From contig DITX01000038.1 of assembly GCA_002422225.1 (NCBI GenBank), forward strand, positions 1 to 15,936: 15,936 bases of DNA. Reading direction: 5' to 3'. Positions 7,883 through 14,795 of this stretch are shown in pieces. The first letter of the stretch is position 1. Each line of letters opens with the position of its first letter. The notes beneath the pieces are model-generated. The model made no database searches. It saw only the letters and a program-made list of their open reading frames with translations, and had not been told where the DNA came from. The position numbers and the translations under genes were made by a program. The DNA is from Gammaproteobacteria bacterium UBA6173 (GTDB taxonomy: Bacteria > Pseudomonadota > Gammaproteobacteria > Pseudomonadales > Pseudohongiellaceae).

Positions 7883-9079
7883 ATGTTCGAACTTCTGGAT
7901 AGTATTCCGCAAAGCGCTGTAATCAAAGTGGTTGGTGTGGGTGGCGGTGGTGGTAATGCAGTGCGCCACATGATCAGCAATCACGTGGAGGGGGTTGAGT
8001 TTGTATGTGCCAATACAGATGCTCAAGCTCTGACAAACGTTCAAGCAAAGACGCTGCTGCAAATGGGCAGTACTGTGACCAAGGGTCTGGGTGCTGGCGC
8101 CAATCCAGAAGTGGGTCGTCAGGCAGCGTTGGAAGATCGCGAAGAAATCGCGGAAATCCTGCGCGGGGCTGATATGGTATTTATTACTGCCGGTATGGGC
8201 GGTGGGACTGGTACAGGCGGTGCCCCAATTTTTGCTGAGGTTGCGCGTGAGCTAGGCATTCTGACGGTTGCCGTAGTAACAAAACCTTTTCCGTTTGAGG
8301 GCAAAAAGCGCTCGATGATTGCAGAGCAAGGCATTGCTGAATTGTCGCGCCATGTTGACTCATTGATCACCATTCCCAACGAAAAACTGCTGGCGGTACT
8401 GGGCAAGCAGGCATCTTTGCTGGAGGCGTTCAAGGCTGCCAACGATGTGCTGCTGGGCGCCGTGCAAGGCATTGCAGATCTGATCATTCGTCCAGGTATG
8501 ATCAACGTGGATTTTGCAGACGTTCGCACGGTGATGTCTGAGATGGGTATGGCTATGATGGGCACTGGTTATGCGACGGGTCCTGATCGTGCGCGTGAGG
8601 CCGCTGAAGCTGCCATCCGCAGCCCCTTGCTTGAAGATGTTAACTTGCATGGCGCGCGCGGCATTCTGGTCAATATCACCGCGGGTGAAAGTCTGTCTCT
8701 GGGTGAGTTCACTGAAGTGGGTGATGCTATCTCTGATTTTGCATCGGATGATGCAACCGTTGTTGTGGGTACGGTTATCGACCCATCGATGGGCGATGAG
8801 ATTCGTGTCACTGTAGTGGCAACCGGTCTGGGCGAAATCCGTGTGCAGGAAGCCCGCCCGCCTAAGGCAATGGAAAACATTCGGTCGGTAGCAGCGCCAT
8901 CCCCTGCACCAGTTCGTCAGGAGCCACGCGGTTACGCCCCAGCGCCTGCAGTTGCACGTCCGCGACCACAAATGTCGCATACCATGCCGCAGGGCAATGG
9001 ATTTGGCAAAGCCGTTGGCTCGGATACCAATATGGATTATCTGGATATCCCGGCATTTTTGCGCCGCCAGGCTGATTGA
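7883..9079 (+). CDS. ftsZ: Cell division GTPase FtsZ
   Basis: FtsZ is the tubulin-like GTPase that forms the cytokinetic ring. The product is 398 residues. It has the nucleotide-binding GVGGGGGNAV, the tubulin signature GGGTGTG at 106-112, the synergy-loop residues Asn208, Asp210 and Asp213 in NVDFADVRTVM, a Pro/Arg-rich linker (about 318-382), and the conserved tail DYLDIPAFLRRQAD that binds FtsA, ZipA and MinC-type partners. The start is secured by GAGGGGG (7872-7878) just before the ATG. The 49-nt gap after ftsA is A/T-rich and holds TTGAAA (7830-7835) and TTAAAA (7853-7858) spaced 17 nt apart. This could be a weak local promoter, but the -10 match is poor. Transcription from ftsZ appears to end at the hairpin starting at 9116. 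Confidence 0.98.
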   Translation: MFELLDSIPQSAVIKVVGVGGGGGNAVRHMISNHVEGVEFVCANTDAQALTNVQAKTLLQMGSTVTKGLGAGANPEVGRQAALEDREEIAEILRGADMVFITAGMGGGTGTGGAPIFAEVARELGILTVAVVTKPFPFEGKKRSMIAEQGIAELSRHVDSLITIPNEKLLAVLGKQASLLEAFKAANDVLLGAVQGIADLIIRPGMINVDFADVRTVMSEMGMAMMGTGYATGPDRAREAAEAAIRSPLLEDVNLHGARGILVNITAGESLSLGEFTEVGDAISDFASDDATVVVGTVIDPSMGDEIRVTVVATGLGEIRVQEARPPKAMENIRSVAAPSPAPVRQEPRGYAPAPAVARPRPQMSHTMPQGNGFGKAVGSDTNMDYLDIPAFLRRQAD

Positions 9080-9115
9080 TACAGTGCGCTGACCCCTGGC
9101 GCCTGTGGCAAAAAT

Positions 9116-9159
9116 CCTGAAGACATCGAGCACAGGTCGGTGTCTTCAGGTGGTTTTTT
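9116..9159 (+). terminator. Intrinsic terminator after ftsZ
   Basis: The arms 9116-9129 and 9137-9150 pair over 14 bp: a perfect 10-bp inverted repeat CCTGAAGACA/TGTCTTCAGG plus four inner pairs, one of them G-U. The loop is 7 nt. TGG and then six T residues (9154-9159) follow. An A-run at 9110-9114 on the left side means it could also act on the other strand, but no gene is seen there. It closes the dcw transcript 36 nt after the ftsZ stop. Confidence 0.88.
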
Positions 9160-9195
9160 GTGGCATTCGGCGGGATGTTTGCATCCATTCAGTGT

Positions 9196-9224
9196 TTGGG
9201 TTATCAGTTGATATTTGTTATCAT
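9196..9224 (+). promoter_or_regulatory. Candidate sigma70 promoter for lpxC
   Basis: TTGGGT (9196-9201) and TATCAT (9219-9224) are separated by 17 nt. The -10 matches the consensus at five of six positions, the -35 only at three. It lies between the ftsZ terminator and lpxC, where a promoter would be needed, and would give a leader of roughly 55 nt. The call comes from consensus matching only. Confidence 0.45.
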
Positions 9225-9286
9225 CCACGCCCATGAAAAGGCTGAACTCCCTTCTCAGACTCAATTTCCTGGAACCAGCATCCTCT

Positions 9287-10198
9287 ATGTTAAAGCAGCG
9301 AACACTCAAGAATGTGATCCGAGCCACTGGTGTTGGCCTGCACACAGGTCAAAAGGTGTATCTGACCTTGCGTCCTGCGCCGGTTAACAATGGTATTGTT
9401 TTTATCAGAACGGATATCGAGTCCCGCCCGGAGGTGCCAGCTAAAGCCCATCTCGTGGGTGAGACCACCTTGTCGACTACTTTGGTCAAGGGAGACGTCA
9501 AGGTGTCGACCATTGAGCACTTGATGTCGGCTTTGTCAGGTCTTGGCATCGACAATGCCTACATAGAGGTCAGTGCCCCCGAAGTGCCGATCATGGATGG
9601 CAGTGCGGGTCCATTTGTGTTCCTGATCCAATCAGCGGGCATTGAAGAACAGGATGCGCCTAAACAGTTCATCAGAATATTGAAGCCCATTCGTTTGGTA
9701 GAAGGGGACAAAACAGTCAGCCTAGAGCCGTACGACGGATTTAAGGTCAGTTACACCTTACTGTACGATCACCCGGTTTACCGACGTTATACCAAATCAG
9801 CAACTATCGATTTCTCCAGCACATCATTTGTAAAAGAAGTCAGTCGTGCTAGGACGTTCGGGTTTATGCATGAGTTTGAAGAGCTCAGAAATCGCAATCT
9901 GGCACTGGGTGCCAGCATGGATAACGCCATAGCTGTTGGTGACTACAAGGTGTTGAATGAAGATGGATTGCGATATGAAGATGAATTCGTCAAACACAAA
10001 ATACTGGATTCAATTGGCGATTTGTACCTGACAGGCTACAGTCTGATAGGAGAGTTCAAAGGTTATAAGTCTGGACATGCCTTAAACAATGCCTTGTTGA
10101 GAACACTAGAAAAAACCAGGGATGCCTGGGAAATGGCCACCTTTGACTCGGATTCTCAAGTACCCATTTCTTACGTTAAACCGGTACTGGCCGCCTGA
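9287..10198 (+). CDS. lpxC: UDP-3-O-acyl-N-acetylglucosamine deacetylase LpxC
   Basis: LpxC is the zinc deacetylase that commits UDP-3-O-acyl-GlcNAc to lipid A synthesis in the cytoplasm. The 303-residue product (E. coli 305) begins MLKQRTLKNV, matching the usual N-terminus, which is why 9287 is chosen over in-frame starts at 9215 and 9233. Catalytic residues are in place: Glu77-His78 in TIEHLMSAL (His78 a zinc ligand), His237 and Asp241 in KHKILDSIGD (zinc ligands) and His264 in KSGHALNN. IMDGSAGPF and SRARTFGFM are also typical. The ribosome binding site is poor (GGAA at 9271-9274, 12 nt away). The protein ends VLAA, resembling the hydrophobic VLA end of E. coli LpxC that FtsH uses for turnover. 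The downstream small gene starts 3 nt after the stop. Confidence 0.97.
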   Translation: MLKQRTLKNVIRATGVGLHTGQKVYLTLRPAPVNNGIVFIRTDIESRPEVPAKAHLVGETTLSTTLVKGDVKVSTIEHLMSALSGLGIDNAYIEVSAPEVPIMDGSAGPFVFLIQSAGIEEQDAPKQFIRILKPIRLVEGDKTVSLEPYDGFKVSYTLLYDHPVYRRYTKSATIDFSSTSFVKEVSRARTFGFMHEFEELRNRNLALGASMDNAIAVGDYKVLNEDGLRYEDEFVKHKILDSIGDLYLTGYSLIGEFKGYKSGHALNNALLRTLEKTRDAWEMATFDSDSQVPISYVKPVLAA

Positions 10199-10201
10199 AG
10201 A

Positions 10202-10657
10202 ATGAAACTGATTCTGGTTAACCAGCGTTACGGACACACCCGTACTATCGTGATTCGCGGTTGGATGAAAGGCTTCCTGTCGCTCTGTCTGATGGGGGCG
10301 CCAGTTGCGCTGGGTTATCTGGGTTATGAACTGGCATTTGCGGATGCAGGTTCAAGTTCGCTGGTCTCCCAGGAGTCTGCGCTTGCGTCCGATGAGTTTA
10401 TCCGTGGAGACCAGACAGATGCGTATGCTGGGCAAGACTTTGCCTCTGTAGAAGCAGCGCCACTTTCAGCTGACGCCTTGTTTGACGCCGTCAATCTAGG
10501 TTTGCCAGAACCGGCCCCAATTCATCTTAATGATCGGCAAGTGTTGCTTGCTTATCAATCAAGTCTGCTTCCAGCGCTGCCAGCGGACGCTGTTGCCGCA
10601 TTTCAGCACGGCCGGATAATCGATCCCGCCAGTTATGTGCATCGCACACTGCATTGA
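10202..10657 (+). CDS. Small exported or membrane-anchored protein of unknown function, in the secM position
   Basis: I do not recognise this 151-residue protein as a named family. It has a basic N-region (Arg9, Arg14, Arg19, Lys23), a hydrophobic stretch at about 24-46 and an AFA|DA junction (45-49) that could be a signal-peptidase site, or the stretch may be a membrane anchor. An acidic, low-complexity segment (about 50-100) follows, then a more hydrophobic C-part containing QVLLAYQSSLLPALP and ending SYVHRTLH. It begins 3 nt after lpxC without a clear ribosome binding site, so coupling with lpxC is likely. secA follows after 75 nt. E. coli has secM here, but no SecM arrest motif (GIRAGP type) or RAPP-like motif is visible. 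The first 20 residues (KLILVNQRYGHTRT) recall the anchor of M23 peptidases found near lpxC-secA in relatives, yet there is no HxxxD or HxH metal site and no coiled coil. It could be a shortened remnant or a distinct regulator. Confidence 0.75.
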   Translation: MKLILVNQRYGHTRTIVIRGWMKGFLSLCLMGAPVALGYLGYELAFADAGSSSLVSQESALASDEFIRGDQTDAYAGQDFASVEAAPLSADALFDAVNLGLPEPAPIHLNDRQVLLAYQSSLLPALPADAVAAFQHGRIIDPASYVHRTLH

Positions 10658-10734
10658 TACCCCTCTGATTATCTTGGCTTTTAGGCTTTACAATCAAACC
10701 AGATAGATCAGTATCTTACGTAGTGGGTAATCAT
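10656..10734 (+). promoter_or_regulatory. Possible leader structure masking the secA start region
   Basis: Two segments after the small-gene stop are complementary to the secA initiation region. Segment 10666-10674 (TGATTATCT) pairs with 10725-10733 (GGGTAATCA) in 9 consecutive pairs, two of them G-U. Segment 10656-10662 (GATACCC) pairs with 10725-10732 in 7 pairs with one bulged A. Both would cover the weak GTGGG ribosome-binding element and the A of the secA ATG. A 5-bp hairpin (10701-10705 with 10712-10716) sits inside the loop. A ribosome at the end of the upstream gene would occupy the left arms. Promoter-like pieces (TACAAT 10689-10694; TTTACA 10687-10692 with TATCTT 10712-10717 at a 19-nt spacing) are weak. 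Confidence 0.4.
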
Positions 10735-13492
10735 GAATCTTAATATTTTTAGTGCCATTTTTGGCAGTAGCAACTCGCGCAAGCTCAAAAAGTTGCAAAA
10801 AACTGTCAAGCAGATAAACAGCTTTGAATCGACCTTGGAAGCGCTTTCTGATGAACAGTTGCGCGCCAAAACAGATGAATTCCGTGTGCGCGTTGAAAAA
10901 GGCGAAACGCTGGATGCGTTGCTGCCAGAAGCCTTTGCCGTTGTGCGCGAAGCAAGCAAGCGCATCATGGGCATGCGCCATTTTGATGTGCAAATGATTG
11001 GTGGCATGGTCCTGCATTATGGCGATATCGCTGAAATGAAAACCGGTGAAGGTAAAACGCTGGTTGCGACGCTGCCTGCTTACCTCAATGGTCTTGCTGG
11101 TAACGGCGTGCATGTTGTGACGGTCAATGATTATCTTGCCCGCCGCGATGCAAACTGGATGCGCCCGCTGTATGAGTTCCTGGGTCTGACCGTTGGCGTG
11201 ATTGTCGCTGGCCAAATGGCACATGAGAAAAAGGCGGCCTATGACGCATCAATTACTTATGGTACCAACAACGAGTTTGGTTTCGACTACTTGCGCGACA
11301 ACATGGCGTTTCGTATCGAAGATAAGATGCAGCGCAAACTCAATTTCGCAATTGTAGATGAAGTTGATTCTATCCTCATTGACGAAGCACGAACGCCCTT
11401 AATTATCTCAGGGGCGGCGGAAGACAGTTCCAAACAGTACCTTGCGATCAATGCCTTGATCAATCGACTTGAAAAAGGTGAAGCTGCGCCAGAAAAAAGC
11501 GGCATGATGCTGGAGCGTGACGAGCGTGTTGAGACTGGCCATTTTTCTGTTGATGAAAAAACGCGTCAGGTTGAACTGACAGAGGCAGGTCACGAGTACC
11601 TTGAAGAATTATTAACTCAACACGGATTGCTCAAGCAAGGTGAAAGTCTTTATGCCGCCGCCAATCTGGGCTTGTTGCATCACATCCACTCGGCGCTGAA
11701 AGCACACTATTTGTTCCACAAAGATGTGGAGTACATTGTTAAAGACAACAAGATTGTACTGATTGATGAGCATACCGGTCGTACGATGGAGGGGCGTCGT
11801 CTGTCTGAAGGTTTGCATCAGGCGATCGAAGCCAAAGAGGGGGTTGAAATTCAGAGTGAGAGTCAGACTCTGGCTTCCACCACCTTCCAGAATTATTTCA
11901 GGCTGTATGGCAAGCTCTCGGGCATGACGGGGACGGCAGATACCGAAGCCTTTGAATTTAAACAAATATATGATCTTGATGTGGTGGTTATTCCCCCCAA
12001 TATGCCTATGCAGCGTATTGATATGAACGACCTTGTATTCTTGTCCATTGAAGAAAAGTTCGAAGCCATCGTGCGTGACATCAAGGAATTCAGTTCCAAG
12101 GGTGCGCCCGTACTGGTCGGTACCGCATCCATTGAAACCTCTGAGATGTTGTCAAAGTTTCTGAACAAGGAAAAGATTTCTCACGAAGTTCTGAACGCTA
12201 AGTTCCATGAAAAAGAGGCCTACATCATTGCGCAGGCTGGCCGGCCCGGTGTGGTGACCATCGCAACCAACATGGCAGGTCGAGGCACTGACATCAAACT
12301 GGGAGGCAGCTGGGAAACTGAGGTGCAGGGCATGGACAATCCCTCGCCGGAACAGATAGAAGCCGCCAAGGCACAGTGGCAGAGCCGTCATGAGCAAGTG
12401 TTGGCCGCGGGTGGATTGCATATCATCGGTACCGAACGCCATGAATCTAGGCGTATAGACAATCAGCTGCGTGGCCGCTCCGGTCGTCAGGGTGATCCCG
12501 GTTATTCGCGCTTTTACCTGTCTCTTGAAGATAATCTGATGCGTATTTTTGCATCAGAGCGTGTGAAAAACTTTATGCAGGCGTTAGGCATGGAGCGTGG
12601 GGAGGCCATTGAACACGGCATGGTTTCCAAGTCTATCGAAAAAGCGCAACGCAAAGTTGAAGGGCGCAACTTTGATATCCGTAAACAATTGCTGGAATAC
12701 GACAACGTTGCCAATGACCAGCGTACCATTGTGTACAAGCAGCGCAATCAGATCATGGCCAGCGATGATTTATCCGCCTTGTTGGACGGTATGCGCAACG
12801 ACGTTATCGATGAAGTTGTCAGCAGCCATATCCCGCCGCAAAGCATTTTTGAACAGTGGGATATTCTTGGTCTGGAAGCTGCGATCGGTTCCGAGTTCGC
12901 AGTGCATTTGCCAGTAAAAACCTGGTTAGAAGAAGATCAGAAACTTTATGAAGAGACCTTGCGTCAGAAAATTCGTGATGCACTGACCGATGCGTATCGC
13001 ATCAAACGTGAGCTGGTTGGTGAGAAGATGCATTTGCTGGAAAAGCAGATTGTATTGCAGATACTGGATACCTTGTGGAAAGAGCATTTGCAGGCTATGG
13101 ATCATTTGCGGCAGGGCATTTTCCTGCGCGGATATGCCGGCAAAAACCCGAAACAGGAGTACAAGCGTGAAGCGTTTGCCTTGTTTCAGGGTTTGTTATC
13201 ACGATTGCAGCATGATGTGATTCGCTTCCTGAGTCACGTTCAGGTGCGTTCGCCGGACGAGATCGACGCGATTGAACGTGCACGACAAGCCGAGCGAGCC
13301 AAGGAAAAAATCCAGCTGCAGCATGACCAGGCATCTGCCATGGAGCAAGCGTCTGCTGAAGAATCGCAAGGCGCTGAATCTGATGATCAGCGCACTCCTT
13401 TTGTGCGAGAAGAGCCCAAGCTGGGGCGCAACGAGCCTTGTCCCTGCGGTTCTGGTAAAAAATACAAACAATGTCATGGTCGTCTGAGCTGA
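10733..13492 (+). CDS. secA: SecA preprotein translocase ATPase
   Basis: SecA is the motor ATPase that pushes preproteins through SecYEG. The 919-residue product (E. coli 901) has the full domain order. NBD1 carries Walker A GEGKT at 105-109 (Lys108) and the DEAD-like VDEVDSILIDEAR (Asp209, Glu210). The preprotein-binding region comes next. NBD2 has TNMAGRGTDIKLGG and RIDNQLRGRSGRQGDPG. The helical scaffold/wing contains RQGIFLRGYAGKNPKQEYK. The C-terminal linker is acidic and Gln-rich, and the zinc tail CPCGSGKKYKQCH has ligands Cys903, Cys905, Cys914 and His915, which bind SecB and the ribosome. The ATG has only a weak GTGGG (10723-10727) upstream, inside a possible pairing with upstream RNA. 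The neighbours are the small exported-protein gene and argJ. A canonical secM gene is absent. Confidence 0.98.
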   Translation: MNLNIFSAIFGSSNSRKLKKLQKTVKQINSFESTLEALSDEQLRAKTDEFRVRVEKGETLDALLPEAFAVVREASKRIMGMRHFDVQMIGGMVLHYGDIAEMKTGEGKTLVATLPAYLNGLAGNGVHVVTVNDYLARRDANWMRPLYEFLGLTVGVIVAGQMAHEKKAAYDASITYGTNNEFGFDYLRDNMAFRIEDKMQRKLNFAIVDEVDSILIDEARTPLIISGAAEDSSKQYLAINALINRLEKGEAAPEKSGMMLERDERVETGHFSVDEKTRQVELTEAGHEYLEELLTQHGLLKQGESLYAAANLGLLHHIHSALKAHYLFHKDVEYIVKDNKIVLIDEHTGRTMEGRRLSEGLHQAIEAKEGVEIQSESQTLASTTFQNYFRLYGKLSGMTGTADTEAFEFKQIYDLDVVVIPPNMPMQRIDMNDLVFLSIEEKFEAIVRDIKEFSSKGAPVLVGTASIETSEMLSKFLNKEKISHEVLNAKFHEKEAYIIAQAGRPGVVTIATNMAGRGTDIKLGGSWETEVQGMDNPSPEQIEAAKAQWQSRHEQVLAAGGLHIIGTERHESRRIDNQLRGRSGRQGDPGYSRFYLSLEDNLMRIFASERVKNFMQALGMERGEAIEHGMVSKSIEKAQRKVEGRNFDIRKQLLEYDNVANDQRTIVYKQRNQIMASDDLSALLDGMRNDVIDEVVSSHIPPQSIFEQWDILGLEAAIGSEFAVHLPVKTWLEEDQKLYEETLRQKIRDALTDAYRIKRELVGEKMHLLEKQIVLQILDTLWKEHLQAMDHLRQGIFLRGYAGKNPKQEYKREAFALFQGLLSRLQHDVIRFLSHVQVRSPDEIDAIERARQAERAKEKIQLQHDQASAMEQASAEESQGAESDDQRTPFVREEPKLGRNEPCPCGSGKKYKQCHGRLS

Positions 13493-13510
13493 GTCACATC
13501 AGATCAGGGG

Positions 13511-13531
13511 CTTTAGAAAAGTAGTCTAAAG
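13511..13531 (+). other. Small hairpin in the secA-argJ gap
   Basis: CTTTAGA (13511-13517) and TCTAAAG (13525-13531) form a perfect 7-bp inverted repeat around a 7-nt loop, 18 nt after the secA stop. No T-run follows, so it does not look like an intrinsic terminator. It may stabilise or process a secA-argJ mRNA, or be chance. No convincing promoter was seen in this 60-nt gap. Confidence 0.35.
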
Positions 13532-13552
13532 AGCAGAGTCAGAGTAATTAAT

Positions 13553-14776
13553 ATGGCGACGGGAACAAATGAGCTTGGCCTGATACTACCGGTTGACGGT
13601 GTAAAAATCGCTGCTGTCAGTGCTGGTGTGCGGTATCAGAATCGGCTTGATATGGTGTTATTTGAACTGGCGCCCGGCACTCGCTCCAGCGGCATGTTCA
13701 CGCAGAATGCTTTTTGTGCCGCGCCCGTACTTATTGCCCGTCAGCACTTGAATGACAGTGTGGGTGCTGTGCGCTTTCTGCTGGTAAATACCGGAAACGC
13801 AAACGCAGGCACAGGGCCGCAGGGCATGACCGATGCGCAAACCTGTTGCCAGGCGGTTGCGGATGCGGCGGGTGTTGATGCTCAGCAGGTTTTGCCGTTC
13901 TCGACCGGTGTGATTGGCGAACGATTGCCGGCGGAGCGCATTGTGGCTGCGGTGCCCAAGGCCTTGGATGCGCTGGTCGTCGACAACTGGCTGCTCGCCG
14001 CCAAAGGTATCATGACCACCGATACTCGCCCCAAGGCGGTGAGTCGTGTTGTTGAACACGCTGGTAAAAGGGTCACTATCACTGGTATCACCAAAGGTGC
14101 CGGTATGATCAAACCCAACATGGCCACCATGCTGGCGTTTGTGGCCACGGATGCCGCGCTCGATCAGGATCTGCTGGATTCATTATTGCGCTCGGCAGTT
14201 GAGCAGTCGTTTAACCGGATTACAGTGGATGGTGATACCTCAACCAATGACTGCTGTATTTTAAGCGCGACCGGTTGTAGCGGCGTGCAGGTGTCTGAAG
14301 CTGATGGCGATTTGTTTGCGAAGTTCAGCAGCGCACTGCATGAATTGATACTGACGCTGGCAAAACTGATTATCCGTGATGCTGAAGGCGCCAAAAAGTT
14401 CGTGACCGTGGATGTGCGCGGGGGCGCCAGCAGCAAAGAGTGTCTGCAGGTTGCCTATGCGATTGCTGAATCACCGCTGGTCAAAACCGCACTGTCAGCA
14501 TCAGATCCAAACTGGGGTCGTATACTGGCCGCTATCGGCCGCGCTGGTGTAGAGAATCTGGATGTTTCCCGCATAGATATCTATCTGGATGATGTGGCGA
14601 TTGTGAAACAAGGTGGTCTTGCTCCCGGTTATCACGAGGCGCTGGGCCAGGCGGTGATGAACCAACAGGACATTACCCTGCACGTTGAACTGGCAAGAGG
14701 CGAGGTGCGCGAGCTGGTTTGGACGGCAGATTTGTCTGAAGAGTACGTGCGGATCAACGCGTCATATCGCAGCTGA
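13553..14776 (+). CDS. argJ: Bifunctional glutamate N-acetyltransferase/N-acetylornithine acetyltransferase ArgJ
   Basis: ArgJ moves the acetyl group from N-acetylornithine to glutamate (recycled arginine pathway); bifunctional forms also use acetyl-CoA for the first step. The 407-residue product is full length. It is an Ntn-type precursor that cuts itself into alpha and beta chains. The cleavage motif is KGAGMIKPNMATMLAF, with Ala191|Thr192, Thr192 being the N-terminal nucleophile of the beta chain. Other signatures are GVIGERLP (oxyanion-hole region), DGDTSTND and SDPNWGRI. Whether it is mono- or bifunctional cannot be read from sequence by eye. It follows secA by 60 nt with only a weak AGAG (13541-13544) before the ATG. 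secA-argJ adjacency is also known in Pseudomonas aeruginosa. E. coli instead uses ArgE, so this gene argues against an enteric host. Confidence 0.96.
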   Translation: MATGTNELGLILPVDGVKIAAVSAGVRYQNRLDMVLFELAPGTRSSGMFTQNAFCAAPVLIARQHLNDSVGAVRFLLVNTGNANAGTGPQGMTDAQTCCQAVADAAGVDAQQVLPFSTGVIGERLPAERIVAAVPKALDALVVDNWLLAAKGIMTTDTRPKAVSRVVEHAGKRVTITGITKGAGMIKPNMATMLAFVATDAALDQDLLDSLLRSAVEQSFNRITVDGDTSTNDCCILSATGCSGVQVSEADGDLFAKFSSALHELILTLAKLIIRDAEGAKKFVTVDVRGGASSKECLQVAYAIAESPLVKTALSASDPNWGRILAAIGRAGVENLDVSRIDIYLDDVAIVKQGGLAPGYHEALGQAVMNQQDITLHVELARGEVRELVWTADLSEEYVRINASYRS

Positions 14777-14795
14777 CGCGTGTGTTTCATTTTTT
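14757..14795 (+). terminator. Intrinsic terminator overlapping the argJ stop codon
   Basis: ACGCGTCA (14757-14764) and TGACGCGT (14774-14781) are perfect 8-bp arms around a 9-nt loop. GTGTTTCA and then six T residues (14790-14795) follow. The right arm contains the argJ TGA, and the T-run lies inside the last codons of the convergent gene. The T-run is not immediately next to the stem, so efficiency is uncertain. There is no T-run on the other side for the - strand gene. Confidence 0.55.

Noticed and set aside
8360..9133. A 257-codon open frame on the - strand opposite ftsZ
   Set aside because: It is antisense to an unmistakable ftsZ, is rich in His, Cys and Arg as shadow frames usually are, and has no recognisable motif.
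9215..9286. Longer lpxC beginning at TTG 9215 or ATG 9233
   Set aside because: The extra 18-24 residues are not part of LpxC, whose N-terminus normally begins (M)IKQRTLK; 9215 also falls in the candidate -10 element.
10580..10657. Known arrest motif (SecM GIRAGP type or RAPP type) at the end of the small gene
   Set aside because: Neither motif is present; the end reads SYVHRTLH, so any stalling would have to use an undescribed sequence.
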